Shown: positions 25,047 through 34,604, counted from the stretch's first letter. The stretch: DNA of 64,000 nucleotides from an uncultured Bacilli bacterium (GCA_944363635.1 CALVUP010000003.1:33603-97602); one strand, 5' to 3'. The notes: generated from the sequence alone by a model not told the origin. Translations and numbers: made by a program.

Positions 25047-26261
25047 CTATTTATATAAAATATCAATATCTACATCGGTAGAAATGCCATCAATTTTTCC
25101 ATCCGAACATAGTTGCCACATTTTATATTCTCCCTCATAATCCGTCTTTTCTGTATAATGAGCAAGCCAAACATCTTCCTGTTGATAAGTCCATATAGCA
25201 TTTAAATAATTCTTACTTGCGTAAATCATAGTATCATACCCTTTTTCCTTTATTTCGGATAAGAAACTTTCCGCAATAGAGTTTAGACCAAATAAACTAA
25301 GTTCCATAGTATTAAAACTAGAATAACATTCCCAGTCAAATACCACAGGTAAAGTAAGATCATATTCTTTGATTTGTTTAAGCACCCACTGTGCTTGTTC
25401 TTTGGCTTCTTTGTTACTGTTGGCATATGAATAAAAATAAACACCTACATCTAAATGATTGGCTAATGCATTTTCAATATTCGTCTTAAAATTAGAATCA
25501 AGGACATACTCTCCATCGATTCCTTTTTGGTATCCTACCCGAATCATAACAAAGCTCGCTCCTGCTTCTTTTACCTTTTTAAAATCAATATCTTCTTGCC
25601 ATACAGATACATCAATTCCAACTTCTGTTTCTTCGGTTTTATATTCTTTTAAGACATCTGAAAATAAAGTATTTTCTTTTACAGAAGATGTAGAACTAGA
25701 ACCAGAAGAAGAGCTTTGTTTTGGTTCATAAACATAAAGAGTAAACTCAACATTTTCTTTATTATTACTGCTATCAATCGCTTCATATTCTAACTTATAA
25801 GTACCTTCTTGATTTAAATCATAATCACCCTTAATCCTACAAGTTGGATTCTCATCATAATTATCTGCACAAAGAATCTCACTTTCTAAATCAACAGTAC
25901 TACCAACAGGCAAGCTATAACTACTTCCTAACCAAATAAGAGGCTCCGTTTGATCCACAACATTAATATTAAATCTTCCTCTTCTTTTTTTATTTTCTTT
26001 ATTTAAATATACAAATGATATTTCTTGTTCGCCTAATTCTTCTGTATCAATAGAATCTTCTTCTACTATTTTTCCTTCTATCGTTTCTAAAAAATCAGAA
26101 ACTTCTACTTTACTATATACTTCAGCATTTACATTTTCTTTTAATGTAAAACCACTATTATCTTCTACAATACGAGTTGAAAAATAAATACATAAGCCTA
26201 TGATAAAGATAAGAATCAGTAAAGAAATACAACTGATAATGATAATTTTTTTCTTCGTCAT
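25047..26261 (-). CDS. Membrane-anchored GH25 muramidase with Ig-like domain
   Basis: Cell-wall hydrolase cleaving MurNAc-GlcNAc bonds. One transmembrane helix lies at about residues 5-28. An external region holds a bacterial Ig-like/DUF5011-type domain (about 80-180: VVDQTEPLIW, GTYKLEYEAIDSSNNKENV). A Ser/Gly-rich linker leads to the GH25 domain from about residue 213 (VGIDVSVWQEDIDF). Catalytic acids lie in VGIDVS and LPVVFDWECY, and the domain closes with MWQLCSDG and DVDIDIL. 404 residues. It sits between priA and the broken nuclease gene. As it is anchored, it probably remodels the cell's own wall, for example in division or sporulation. Confidence 0.9.
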   Translation of the reverse strand: MTKKKIIIISCISLLILIFIIGLCIYFSTRIVEDNSGFTLKENVNAEVYSKVEVSDFLETIEGKIVEEDSIDTEELGEQEISFVYLNKENKKRRGRFNINVVDQTEPLIWLGSSYSLPVGSTVDLESEILCADNYDENPTCRIKGDYDLNQEGTYKLEYEAIDSSNNKENVEFTLYVYEPKQSSSSGSSSTSSVKENTLFSDVLKEYKTEETEVGIDVSVWQEDIDFKKVKEAGASFVMIRVGYQKGIDGEYVLDSNFKTNIENALANHLDVGVYFYSYANSNKEAKEQAQWVLKQIKEYDLTLPVVFDWECYSSFNTMELSLFGLNSIAESFLSEIKEKGYDTMIYASKNYLNAIWTYQQEDVWLAHYTEKTDYEGEYKMWQLCSDGKIDGISTDVDIDILYK

Positions 26262-26276
26262 AATACTTCATACTCC

Positions 26277-28445
26277 TTATAAACTATTTGGATTAAAATC
26301 GATATCTATCTTTACTTTTGCATTACTCTTATAATGCTCAAGTAAATCTTCCAATGTTTTATATAATTGTTCTTCTTTTTTATATTTAATAATAATACCA
26401 AATCGATATGTATTATTTACACGAAACACATTACATACCGAAGGTCCTAAAACAATTGAACTCTTTAATTGTTGTTTTAAAATGTTCCCTATTTTGGTTG
26501 CTTCCTGACTTGCTAGAGTATAATCTTTGCTAATAATTTTAACATAAGTAATATAGTAATAAGGTGGATAAGAAAGCTGTCTTCGTATCATCATTTCTGT
26601 TTTGAAAAAACCAATATAATCATGTTCTTTTGCATACATAATCGCATAATGATCTTTATTAAACGTTTGAATAATTACTCTTCCCTTTTTACTCGCTCTA
26701 CCACTTCGGCCAGCCACCTGATCTAAAAGTTGAAAAGTCATTTCACTACTTCTAAAATCAGGAATATTTAAAGAGGTATCGGCATTAATCACCCCAACTA
26801 AAGTCACATCTTCAAAATCAAGCCCTTTTGCAATCATCTGCGTTCCTAATAAAATATTATATTCTTTATTTTTAAACGCATTAATGATTTTTTCATGAGC
26901 TCCTTTTTTACTCGTCGTATCAAAATCCATACGAATCACTTTAGCGTCTTCAAAAAATTCATGAAGAGCCTCTTCTATTTTTTCCGTTCCAGTGCCCAAC
27001 TGCTGCATGGCTTCTTCTTTGCAATGTGGACAAACTTTATTTACTTTTGTACCATATCCACAGTAATGGCAACGTAAAGTATTTGAGGTTTTATGATATG
27101 TTAAACTAATATCACAGTTAGGACACTTTTCTACATAACCACAAGAAGCACAACTAATAAAAGAAGAATATCCCCTTCGATTTAATAATAAAAGCACCTG
27201 TTCCCCCTTAGCAAGAGTAGAAGAAATCGCATCAATAAGTTCCAAAGAAAAGCCTTTTTTACTTTTACGAATAGCCTCATTCATATCCACAATTTCAACT
27301 TTAGGAAGCGCTTTGTTATTGATTCTTTTAGGAAGTTCGAGTAAATGATACACATTCTTTTTTGCTCTGGCATAATCTTCTAATCTAGGAGTTGCAGATC
27401 CTAAAACAACTTTACAGTTATGATACTCTCCTCTTTTATTGGCAACATCAATCGCATGGTATTTCGGATTATTTTCTTGTTTATATGAACTCGTGTGTTC
27501 CTCATCAATAATAATAATACCCAAGTTTAAGAAAGGCGCAAAAATAGCACTTCTAGCCCCAATAGCAATAGAAACCTCTCCTCTTACAATCTTACGATAC
27601 TCATCATATTTTTCTCCATCAGATAAAGCACTATGTAAAACAGCAATATGACTTCCAAAACGCCTTTTAAAGCGGTTCACCATCTGTGGAGTTAAAGAAA
27701 TTTCCGGAACCAAAACAATCGCTTGTTTTCCTTGTTTTAAATAATGCGCAATAAGTTCCATATACACTTCGGTTTTTCCTGATCCTGTTACTCCATGTAG
27801 TAAATACGTACTAAAACCTTCTTCTTGTAAAACAGAAGAAACCACCTTTTTTTGATCATTGGTCAACTCATACTTTTTACTTCCATCTTCCTCTTTATCT
27901 TCTATTCGATATACTTCTTTTTCATAAGAAGATAAAACTCTTTTTTTAAGTAAAGTATCTACACTACTTTTTGATATTTTATTTAATTCACTTTTTAACA
28001 CTTCTTTTTTATTTTGAACAAATTCAATTATTTTCTGCTGAGAAGCATTTAATTTTATATTTGGATCTACAACATGAAGTTGAATATAAGTATTGAACTT
28101 TTTATTCACATGATTCTTGCGACTCGCCTTATATCCTTTTGGAAGCATAGCTTGATAAGCTGAAATCAAAGTACATAACGTTTCTTTCTGCATCCATTTG
28201 CCAAGAGCAAGCAACTCTTTGTTTAAAATAACCTCTTCATCAAGTACCGATAAAATTTCTTTTAATTCTCGATCTTCTTCTTCATTTTTAATCTCTAAAA
28301 TAAAACCAACCAGTTCCATATGTCCAAAAGGAACCTTCACACGAATACCAATTTTAATCTTTTCTTCCAATTCTTTAGGGACTCTATAATCAAAGACTTT
28401 ATCAATATTTTTATTTGATAATTCAACTAAAACACCAACGATCAC
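26277..28445 (-). CDS. priA: Primosomal protein N', replication-restart helicase
   Basis: Superfamily 2 helicase that reloads the replisome at stalled forks. Walker A is GVTGSGKTEVY (about residue 220), Walker B IIIDEEH, and GSATPRLEDYARAK and GRSGRASKKGRV are later helicase motifs. Between them eight cysteines bind two zinc ions (ISCASCGYVEKCPNCD and LRCHYCGYG..VCPHCK). The start is taken as GTG 28445 (V-I-V-G-V-L-V-E-L), preceded by AGAGGTGATGCT; the longer ATG frame has no site. 722 residues, usual for the Gram-positive protein. Confidence 0.94.
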   Translation of the reverse strand: MIVGVLVELSNKNIDKVFDYRVPKELEEKIKIGIRVKVPFGHMELVGFILEIKNEEEDRELKEILSVLDEEVILNKELLALGKWMQKETLCTLISAYQAMLPKGYKASRKNHVNKKFNTYIQLHVVDPNIKLNASQQKIIEFVQNKKEVLKSELNKISKSSVDTLLKKRVLSSYEKEVYRIEDKEEDGSKKYELTNDQKKVVSSVLQEEGFSTYLLHGVTGSGKTEVYMELIAHYLKQGKQAIVLVPEISLTPQMVNRFKRRFGSHIAVLHSALSDGEKYDEYRKIVRGEVSIAIGARSAIFAPFLNLGIIIIDEEHTSSYKQENNPKYHAIDVANKRGEYHNCKVVLGSATPRLEDYARAKKNVYHLLELPKRINNKALPKVEIVDMNEAIRKSKKGFSLELIDAISSTLAKGEQVLLLLNRRGYSSFISCASCGYVEKCPNCDISLTYHKTSNTLRCHYCGYGTKVNKVCPHCKEEAMQQLGTGTEKIEEALHEFFEDAKVIRMDFDTTSKKGAHEKIINAFKNKEYNILLGTQMIAKGLDFEDVTLVGVINADTSLNIPDFRSSEMTFQLLDQVAGRSGRASKKGRVIIQTFNKDHYAIMYAKEHDYIGFFKTEMMIRRQLSYPPYYYITYVKIISKDYTLASQEATKIGNILKQQLKSSIVLGPSVCNVFRVNNTYRFGIIIKYKKEEQLYKTLEDLLEHYKSNAKVKIDIDFNPNSL

Positions 28446-28621
28446 AGCATCACCTCTTAAACTTATTATATAAAAAAACACTAGGAAAAGAAAGGCTTTC
28501 TTTTTTATAAAATCCAGAGAAAAAAAGAGATAAAACACTTAAAAGAAAGAATTTCAATATTCCCTACATACAATTTTTAAAAATAGATGGAAAAATAAGA
28601 GAAAATTTTCTTTTTTATATT

Positions 28622-28648
28622 TTGCTTTTTTGAAATACTTTATATAAA
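28622..28648 (+). promoter_or_regulatory. Possible promoter of the 22-residue peptide transcript
   Basis: TTGCTT (28622-28627) and TATAAA (28643-28648), spacer 15 bases; a TATATA at 28641 gives a similar alternative. Weak, but placed correctly before the small ORF and its forward terminator. Confidence 0.35.
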
Positions 28649-28703
28649 GTACTTATGAGCATTTCGGGAGCTACCAAATCCTTGTTTAAAGGAAGTGGTA
28701 ATT

Positions 28704-28772
28704 ATGTTTAAAAAGGATTTTTTAATTCTTACTTTACTCATAATTATTATTTTACTTATTATCAATGAATAA
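28704..28772 (+). CDS. 22-residue hydrophobic peptide, toxin-like
   Basis: Encodes 22 residues: a short charged start (MFKKDF) and one membrane helix (LILTLLIIIILLIINE). GGAAGTGG lies 8 bases upstream. AAATCCTT before the ribosome site can pair with AAAGGATTT inside the coding region and would bury the site, a layout typical of type I toxin mRNAs. A 12-pair inverted repeat and a forward terminator follow. No antisense RNA gene is proven. Alternatives: a small membrane regulator peptide or chance. It lies in the intergenic gap between two minus-strand genes. Confidence 0.4.
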   Translation: MFKKDFLILTLLIIIILLIINE

Positions 28773-28780
28773 TTAAAATA

Positions 28781-28807
28781 GGCACCAGTTGATGATCAAC
28801 TAGTGCC
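28781..28807 (+). repeat. Long inverted repeat after the small peptide ORF
   Basis: GGCAC-c-AGTTGAT-g-ATCAACT-a-GTGCC: 12 paired bases per arm with one mismatch and a minimal loop. On the minus strand it is followed by TATTTTAATT, so it could act as a weak terminator there, or as a stabilising 3' structure on the plus transcript. Confidence 0.7.
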
Positions 28808-28825
28808 AGAACCTAAAAACTAGTA

Positions 28826-28849
28826 GGCATTCTATAAATGCTCTTTTTT
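28826..28849 (+). terminator. Forward terminator of the small peptide locus
   Basis: GGCATT/AATGC hairpin with loop CTATA, then TCTTTTTT. It lies on the plus strand where no other plus gene exists nearby, which supports a real forward transcript. Confidence 0.6.
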
Positions 28850-28895
28850 CTACCTACTTTTATTATATGAGATTTTTCACTTTTTTATAAGACCT

Positions 28896-29753
28896 TTACT
28901 TATTTTCTAGAAATGTTTGAAAAGGATGGTCTTTGACTTCAAAAACATATTTTTCTTTACCATATCGAAAAGAAATCTTATAAGCATATAAGCACATATT
29001 GGATACTTGATCTTTAATCCCGTACTTTTTATCTCCTACAATAGGACAGTTCATATCCGCAAGATGAACACGAATCTGATTTTTTCTTCCTGTATTTAAT
29101 TTAATTCCCAATAATGACTGATTTTCTTTTGTCATAAGAACTTCATAATAAGTAGATGCATAGTCTCCCATAGGATCATTGGTGCTATAGACTCTATGGG
29201 TTTTATCTTCTTTTAAATAAGAAATAATGGTTCCTTGTTGTTTAGAAGGTATGCCATGAACTAAAGCCAAATAGAAACGATCCACTTTATCATTCCAATA
29301 TTTTTGTAGATACTCTTTTATAGTTGTATTTTTCGCAAATAAAACCAATCCGCTAGTATCCTTATCTAACCGATGAACAATAAAAATTTTATTTTTTTTA
29401 TTTTGTGTTTTTACATAGTCACTAACCAAGTGATATAGATTTTCTCTCTTTTTTTTATCTCGAATACATAATAGGCCACTCGGTTTATCCACAACAAGAA
29501 ATTGCTCGTCTTCATAAATAATAGGAATATTAGAAATTGTACTTTTGATATAATGAAGTCGAATGTATACCTTATCTTCTTCCTTTAATATATAATCATG
29601 TTTAGTAACGATATGATCATTCACAAGTACCTGTCTATTCGTTAAATAATTTTTAATATTATTTTTGGATTTACCAGATAAATGATCAAAAAGAAAAGCA
29701 AGTAACTCTTGTTTTTCTTTTACAATAAAAACCCTTTCATTTTTATTTTTCAT
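28896..29753 (-). CDS. RluA-family pseudouridine synthase with S4 domain
   Basis: An N-terminal S4-like RNA-binding region (GKSKNNIKNYLTNRQVLVND, about residues 25-60) is followed by the catalytic domain with IVHRLDKDTSGLVLFAKN (catalytic Asp) and LNTGRKNQIRVHL. 285 residues. It resembles the RluD/YjbO group; exact uridine targets are unknown. ATG 29753 is chosen, within the last codons of murC, so the two genes overlap by 11 bases and are probably translationally coupled. It is one of three RluA-family enzymes in the window. Confidence 0.9.
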   Translation of the reverse strand: MKNKNERVFIVKEKQELLAFLFDHLSGKSKNNIKNYLTNRQVLVNDHIVTKHDYILKEEDKVYIRLHYIKSTISNIPIIYEDEQFLVVDKPSGLLCIRDKKKRENLYHLVSDYVKTQNKKNKIFIVHRLDKDTSGLVLFAKNTTIKEYLQKYWNDKVDRFYLALVHGIPSKQQGTIISYLKEDKTHRVYSTNDPMGDYASTYYEVLMTKENQSLLGIKLNTGRKNQIRVHLADMNCPIVGDKKYGIKDQVSNMCLYAYKISFRYGKEKYVFEVKDHPFQTFLENK

Positions 29754-31059
29754 TGTTTTCTCCCAATAATTTTTTAAAAGCATTAATAATTAAATAAATA
29801 TTGGCACAACTCATAAAACAAATTACTGCATTTTTATGTTTTAATAACTTATCTACCGTTTCAATACTAATCTTTTCACACCCGGGAATTTTTTTAATTA
29901 AATCATCACTACGAATATTTCCATAATCTTCTGGTTTTTCACGGTCACAACTAATATCCATAACATAAGCTTTATCCGCTTTAGAAAGTACCTCAGCAAA
30001 ATCATCTAACAAAGCTTGTGTTCTTGAATATGTGTTTGGTAAAAACACACCAACAACTTCCTTTTCTGGATATTTTTGTCTTGCTGATTCTAGAGTGACA
30101 CGAAGTTCTGTTGGATGATGGGCATAATCATCAACAATTACGATATCCCCATAAGTATATTCTTTAAATCTTCTTTTGGCATTGACAAAGGTTTGTAATA
30201 AATCATGAATCGTATCTTTTGTAATCCCTTCTTTATGACAAATGGCGATACATGCAAGGGTATTTAATACCATATGACGTCCAAATAATGGAACTTCAAA
30301 ATGACCATAAAATGCATTATTCATATACACATCAAACTGACTACCTGTATCATTTAATTCAACATTCGTAGCATAAAGATCATTACTAGGATCAAACCCA
30401 TAATAAACAATCTCTTTATTCGTCTTTATTTTTCGAACATTTTCATCATCACCACATGCGACAATAAATTCCGCTTTATTCACAAAAGTTTCAAAGGTTT
30501 TTATTTCATCCTCTAAGCCATCAAAACACTCTACATGTTCAAGTTCAATATTTGTTAAAACAGCATAAGTAGGGTAATAAGATAAAAAATTCTTTTGATA
30601 TTCACAAGACTCAAGAACAAACAAAGAATTGTTTTTATTCGCATAGCCTTCTCCATCTCCAATAAAATAATTACATCCCTTGGTTGGATAAAGCACATGC
30701 TTAATTAAAGAACTCGTGGTTGTTTTTCCGTGCGTACCACAAACGGAAATGGTTTTAAACTGTTTAGATACTTCTCCAATTAATTCATTATAATCAATAA
30801 TTTTTAAACCTTTTCCTTTTACTCTTTGTATTTCTTTATGATCCAAAGAAAAAGCTTTAGAATATGTAACAATCATATCTGGATCAAGTTCATGCGTAGA
30901 ATCTGTATAAATTGTAATATTTCTCTTTTTTAATCCTTCTTCTGTAAATTTATAATATTTTACATCATCATATCCAACAACTTCATTTCCAAGATCATAA
31001 AGCATTTGCGCAAGTGCAGACATACCTGTTCCTTTAATCCCTATACAATAATATTTCAT
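29743..31059 (-). CDS. murC: UDP-N-acetylmuramate--L-alanine ligase
   Basis: First amino-acid ligase of peptidoglycan precursor synthesis. The N-terminal Rossmann start is YYCIGIKGTGMSALAQML, the ATP site CGTHGKTTTSSLIKH, then NIELEHVECF, GRHMVLNTLACIAI and VDDYAHHPTELR, all standard MurC motifs. 438 residues. Its own promoter (31082-31110) lies just upstream, with TTGTCA-17-TATAAT. It is not grouped with other mur genes except at a distance (MurF and Ddl at 4.9-7.8 kb). Confidence 0.95.
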   Translation of the reverse strand: MKYYCIGIKGTGMSALAQMLYDLGNEVVGYDDVKYYKFTEEGLKKRNITIYTDSTHELDPDMIVTYSKAFSLDHKEIQRVKGKGLKIIDYNELIGEVSKQFKTISVCGTHGKTTTSSLIKHVLYPTKGCNYFIGDGEGYANKNNSLFVLESCEYQKNFLSYYPTYAVLTNIELEHVECFDGLEDEIKTFETFVNKAEFIVACGDDENVRKIKTNKEIVYYGFDPSNDLYATNVELNDTGSQFDVYMNNAFYGHFEVPLFGRHMVLNTLACIAICHKEGITKDTIHDLLQTFVNAKRRFKEYTYGDIVIVDDYAHHPTELRVTLESARQKYPEKEVVGVFLPNTYSRTQALLDDFAEVLSKADKAYVMDISCDREKPEDYGNIRSDDLIKKIPGCEKISIETVDKLLKHKNAVICFMSCANIYLIINAFKKLLGENNEK

Positions 31060-31081
31060 AGTAAAACCCTCTTCCTACTTT

Positions 31082-31110
31082 ATTATAGCAAAATATTACT
31101 TTTATGACAA
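31082..31110 (-). promoter_or_regulatory. Promoter of murC
   Basis: Minus strand: TTGTCA (31105-31110), 17-base spacer, TATAAT (31082-31087), about 22 bases before the murC start codon. Confidence 0.75.
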
Positions 31111-31142
31111 AAAAAAGATAAGCAAAAAAGCAATTTTTACTT
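31107..31142 (-). terminator. Second terminator after the 31179 gene
   Basis: GGTAAG / CTTATC stem with a long A/T loop, followed by eight T on the minus strand, directly upstream of the murC -35 box. Confidence 0.5.
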
Positions 31143-31168
31143 ACCTTTAACAATATTTTTAAATCTTT

Positions 31169-31194
31169 AAAAAAGCTACTATTTTCTAGTAACT
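31169..31194 (-). terminator. Terminator overlapping the end of the 31179 gene
   Basis: AGTTACTA / TAGTAGCT stem (one G-U pair) with loop GAAAA and six T, covering the stop codon of the 73-residue gene. Confidence 0.65.
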
Positions 31195-31400
31195 TTTCCT
31201 TTAAATAAACGTTTGATACCTGCTTTTCTTTCTACCCTTTCTCTTCTTTGATCGTTCTTATCACTACTTTGCGTAAGCAAAGTACCAATTTCATTAATTA
31301 AATTATTCTTCTCTTTTACTGATAAATAAGTATATTCATAATTTACTGCTTTTATTAAAGCCACATAGGCCTTATCTACTTCATCAATTTTAATATTCAT
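31179..31400 (-). CDS. Small unknown protein after pnp
   Basis: A 73-residue, mostly helical, charged protein (DEVDKAYVALIKAVNYEYTY, then a basic tail RRERVERKAGIKRLFKGKVT). An AGGAGGC site precedes the ATG. It lies 35 bases after pnp and ends in a terminator, so it is probably the last gene of the pnp transcript. No family is recognised; the basic C-terminus would suit nucleic-acid binding, but this is speculative. Confidence 0.65.
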   Translation of the reverse strand: MNIKIDEVDKAYVALIKAVNYEYTYLSVKEKNNLINEIGTLLTQSSDKNDQRRERVERKAGIKRLFKGKVTRK

Positions 31401-31435
31401 GAATTAAGCCTCCTAAATTATATTTTTACTACTTA

Positions 31436-33586
31436 TTACTTCATTGCATCACGTCTTGAAAAATTAAGTCTTCCTTTTTTATCGGTACCCATAGCCATAA
31501 CTAGGATTTCATCGCCGACTTTTACAACATCTTCTGTCTTTTTTACACGTTCTTTAGCAAGTTTAGAGATGTGAACCAATCCTTCACAGCCTGGCCATAG
31601 TTGTACAAAACATCCAAATTCTTCAATTTTTACAACTTTGGCTGTATAAATTTTACCAATTTCAACATCTCTTGCGATATCTTGAATCATTTCTGCTGTT
31701 TTATCAATAACTTCTTTATTCGTATGATAAATAATAACTCTTCCATCATCCTCTAAATCCACTTTAACAGCATTCGCATCATTAACGTCATTCACACCAC
31801 TGGCATCACAAATGATCTTAGTTATCATTTCTCCACCCTTACCAATAACATCTTTAATCTTACTTGGATTGATTGTAAATGTCATTGTTTTAGGTGCATA
31901 CTCGCTTACTTCTTTTCTTGGTTCTTTAATTTCTTTAGCCATTACTTTTAAGATTTCCATTCTTGCTTTTTTAGCTTGTGCCAAAGCTTCTTCTAAAATC
32001 TTATCGGTAATTCCCTCAATCTTAATATCCATCTGAAGTGCACAAATACCATTTTTGGTTCCTGCGACTTTAAAATCCATATCGCCTAAGTGATCTTCCA
32101 TACCTTGAATATCCGTAAGAATAGTATAATCATCGCCATCCGTGATAAGTCCCATTGCAATACCCGCAACAGGAGCTTTAATTGGAACACCAGCAGCCAT
32201 TAAAGACATACATCCAGCGCAAATACTTGCTTGTGAAGAAGATCCATTACTCTCTAGAATTTCGGATACCACACGAATGGTATAAGGAAATTCCTCTTCA
32301 CTTGGAATGACTTGAGCAAGTGCTTTTTCACCAAGTGCTCCATGACCAATCTCTCTTCTTCCTGGCGCACCATAACGTCCTGTTTCACCAACAGAAAATT
32401 GTGGGAAATTGTAGTGCAACATAAATCTCTTTGAACTTTCTAAATCAAGTCCATCTAAGATTTGATGTTCTCCAAGAGCACCCAATGTTGTTACACTTAA
32501 ACTTTGCGTTTCTCCTCTAGTAAACATAGCCGAACCATGCGTTCTAGGAAGTAAATCAATCGCTGTAGATAAAGGACGAATTTCCGTCATTTTTCTTCCA
32601 TCGGCTCTTTTTTTCTCTTTTACAACAATTCTTCTAAATACTTCATATTCAACATCTTCTAATACAAGTTTTACGGCTGTTAATAATTTTATTAAATCTT
32701 CTTCTTTTAAATTATCTTCATTTTCTGCTCTGTATTTCTCTACAATTTCTTCTTTAATCGCATCAATCGCTGCATATTTTTCAAGTTTATCCTTTATTCT
32801 CAAAGCCTTATCCAAACGTTTTCTACTAAGCTCATCTACTTCGCTTCTTAAATCATCTGGTATATCAAGTGCTTCATATTCCATATCTTCTTGACCAACT
32901 TCTTTAATAATTTCTTCTTCAAATTTAATTAATTCTTTAATCGCTTTATGACCGAATTTTAAAGCTTCTAACATATCTGCTTCAGAAACTTCTTTTGCAG
33001 AAGATTCTACCATATTAATTGCTTTTTTCGTTCCTGCAACAGTAAGATCAATATCAGAGGCAACTGCTTCTTCTACGGTTGGATTAATAATAAATTTGCC
33101 ATTTACCCTACCTACTTTAACAGCCGCAACTGGTCCATGAAATGGAATTGGTGAAATACAAGTTGCTAAAGAAGAACCAAGTAATGCTGTAAGTTCTGGT
33201 GAGTTATCAGGATCTACAGACAATACGGTATTAACAATTTGTACTTCATTTCTAAAGTTTTCAGGAAATAAAGGTCTTAATGGTCGATCAATCATACGAG
33301 CGGCTAAAGTCGCATTCTCGGTAGGTCTTCCTTCTCTTTTAATAAAACCTCCTGGAATCTTACCAACGGAATACAACTTTTCCTGATACAAAACCATTAA
33401 CGGAAAGAAATCAGACAAGATTTTTGCTTCTTTAGAAACCACCGCCGTTGATAAAACAACCGTATCTCCATATCTTACTAATACAGAACCACTTGCCTGT
33501 TTAGCCATTTCTCCATGTTCTACTACAATTTTTCTACCCCTAAAATTAAATTCAAAAACTCTTTTTTTGTTTTTTATTTTCTTCAT
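31436..33586 (-). CDS. pnp: Polyribonucleotide nucleotidyltransferase (PNPase)
   Basis: Phosphorolytic 3'-5' exoribonuclease of mRNA decay. 716 residues with two RNase PH-like domains (first from residue 10, [20 protein letters not shown]; second from about 325, [15 protein letters not shown] with [13 protein letters not shown]). They are linked by a helical domain and followed by KH ([20 protein letters not shown]) and S1 ([20 protein letters not shown]) domains. It lies downstream of rpsO, the conserved bacterial rpsO-pnp order, though a terminator hairpin sits between them and may act as partial attenuation or an RNase site. Confidence 0.97.
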   Translation of the reverse strand: MKKIKNKKRVFEFNFRGRKIVVEHGEMAKQASGSVLVRYGDTVVLSTAVVSKEAKILSDFFPLMVLYQEKLYSVGKIPGGFIKREGRPTENATLAARMIDRPLRPLFPENFRNEVQIVNTVLSVDPDNSPELTALLGSSLATCISPIPFHGPVAAVKVGRVNGKFIINPTVEEAVASDIDLTVAGTKKAINMVESSAKEVSEADMLEALKFGHKAIKELIKFEEEIIKEVGQEDMEYEALDIPDDLRSEVDELSRKRLDKALRIKDKLEKYAAIDAIKEEIVEKYRAENEDNLKEEDLIKLLTAVKLVLEDVEYEVFRRIVVKEKKRADGRKMTEIRPLSTAIDLLPRTHGSAMFTRGETQSLSVTTLGALGEHQILDGLDLESSKRFMLHYNFPQFSVGETGRYGAPGRREIGHGALGEKALAQVIPSEEEFPYTIRVVSEILESNGSSSQASICAGCMSLMAAGVPIKAPVAGIAMGLITDGDDYTILTDIQGMEDHLGDMDFKVAGTKNGICALQMDIKIEGITDKILEEALAQAKKARMEILKVMAKEIKEPRKEVSEYAPKTMTFTINPSKIKDVIGKGGEMITKIICDASGVNDVNDANAVKVDLEDDGRVIIYHTNKEVIDKTAEMIQDIARDVEIGKIYTAKVVKIEEFGCFVQLWPGCEGLVHISKLAKERVKKTEDVVKVGDEILVMAMGTDKKGRLNFSRRDAMK

Positions 33587-33603
33587 ATATTACTCCTTTT
33601 TCC

Positions 33604-33634
33604 AAAAAAATAGACACTTAAAAAAATGTGTCTA
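33604..33634 (-). terminator. Terminator between rpsO and pnp
   Basis: GTAGACAC...GTGTCTA: stem TAGACAC/GTGTCTA with an A/T loop, then seven T on the minus strand. pnp begins about 18 bases further on, so read-through would be needed for rpsO-pnp cotranscription. Confidence 0.75.
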
Positions 33635-33640
33635 CTGTTT

Positions 33641-33910
33641 TTACTTTCTTAATCCTAATTTTTTAACAACTTCTCTATAAGATTGGATATCTTTTTTAGC
33701 TAAATATTTTAATAAACTACGACGATGTCCAACTTTCATTAAAAGTCCTCTTTTTGAATGATAATCATGAATATGTTCTTTTGCATGTTCAGTTAATTGT
33801 TTGATTTCTTCTGTAAGAATCGCAATTTGAACTTCTGTAGAACCCGTATCCTTATCATTCTTCGCAAACTTCTTAATAATTGCTTGCTTTTCTTCTTTTG
33901 TTAAAGCCAT
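33641..33910 (-). CDS. rpsO: 30S ribosomal protein S15
   Basis: Binds 16S rRNA early in 30S assembly. An 89-residue, all-helical protein with the family motifs [40 protein letters not shown] and [20 protein letters not shown]. An AAAGGAGGGTAAAT ribosome site precedes ATG 33910. Its 5' leader contains a 7-base-pair hairpin (33947-33970) that could host autoregulation, as reported for S15 leaders in other bacteria. Confidence 0.97.
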   Translation of the reverse strand: MALTKEEKQAIIKKFAKNDKDTGSTEVQIAILTEEIKQLTEHAKEHIHDYHSKRGLLMKVGHRRSLLKYLAKKDIQSYREVVKKLGLRK

Positions 33911-33946
33911 ATTTACCCTCCTTTATCTATAATACACCAAAACTGA

Positions 33947-33970
33947 GTATGAATCGAAGGAATTTCATAC
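33947..33970 (-). promoter_or_regulatory. Hairpin in the rpsO leader
   Basis: GTATGAA / TTCATAC perfect 7-base-pair stem with a 10-base loop in the 5' leader of rpsO, about 40 bases before the start codon. S15 commonly represses its own mRNA through leader structures; direct involvement here is inference. Confidence 0.4.
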
Positions 33971-33991
33971 CAAGTAAAGGTAAGCATTAAT

Positions 33992-34020
33992 AATATACTA
34001 AAAATTATATGTTTTGGCAA
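33992..34020 (-). promoter_or_regulatory. Promoter of rpsO
   Basis: Minus strand: TTGCCA (34015-34020), 17 bases, TATATT (33992-33997). The predicted start near 33985 gives a leader of about 75 bases. Confidence 0.7.
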
Positions 34021-34085
34021 GTGTTTTACGAAAAAAACATAAATATTCTATTTGTTTTTCTGTTTTAATCACTTCTTTTTGTAAC

Positions 34086-34106
34086 AAAAAAGTAGCTTTT
34101 GCTACT
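34086..34106 (-). terminator. Terminator of greA
   Basis: AGTAGC / GCTACT stem with a four-A loop followed by T6 on the minus strand; it overlaps the greA stop codon. Confidence 0.85.
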
Positions 34107-34572
34107 TAATCTCTGTAATTTCTATTTCATAAGTTCCATTAGGACTTTCTACTGTAACTACATCCCCAACTTTTTTATCAAGTAAAGCCTTTGCAATTGG
34201 ACTCTCGTTAGAAATTTTTCCAGAAAATGGATCTGCTTCCATACTTCCTACAATTTTATATTCATCCTCATCATCTGGATCATCAACGTAACGAATACAA
34301 ACACTATTTCCAACAGACACGGTATCTGTATTTGTTTTCTCAATAATCTCAGCATTTTCAAGCATAACTTCTAATTGCTTAATTCTATTTTCAATTTCCG
34401 CTTGTTCATTTCTGGCAGCATCATAATCTGCATTTTCAGATAAATCTCCAAGAGAACGAGCTTCTTTTATTGATTTTACATTCGCAGGTCTTTTGACATT
34501 AATTAATTCATCCAACTCTTTATTTAATTCGTCAAAACCCTCTTGTGTTAAGTACACTTTTTTGTTTTTCAT
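34102..34572 (-). CDS. greA: Transcription elongation factor GreA
   Basis: Rescues backtracked RNA polymerase by promoting transcript cleavage. 156 residues: an N-terminal coiled coil (KKVYLTQEGFDELNKELDEL to ENRIKQLEVMLENAEII) with the tip acidic residues at LGDLSENADYDAARNEQ, and a C-terminal FKBP-like domain (MEADPFSGKISNESPIAKAL, VGDVVTVESPNGTYEIEI). A GAGGTGAAAGTGT site precedes it. It has its own promoter and terminator, so it is monocistronic. Confidence 0.97.
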   Translation of the reverse strand: MKNKKVYLTQEGFDELNKELDELINVKRPANVKSIKEARSLGDLSENADYDAARNEQAEIENRIKQLEVMLENAEIIEKTNTDTVSVGNSVCIRYVDDPDDEDEYKIVGSMEADPFSGKISNESPIAKALLDKKVGDVVTVESPNGTYEIEITEIK

Positions 34573-34604
34573 ACACTTTCACCTCAAATTACAAGCTAAA
34601 CAAA

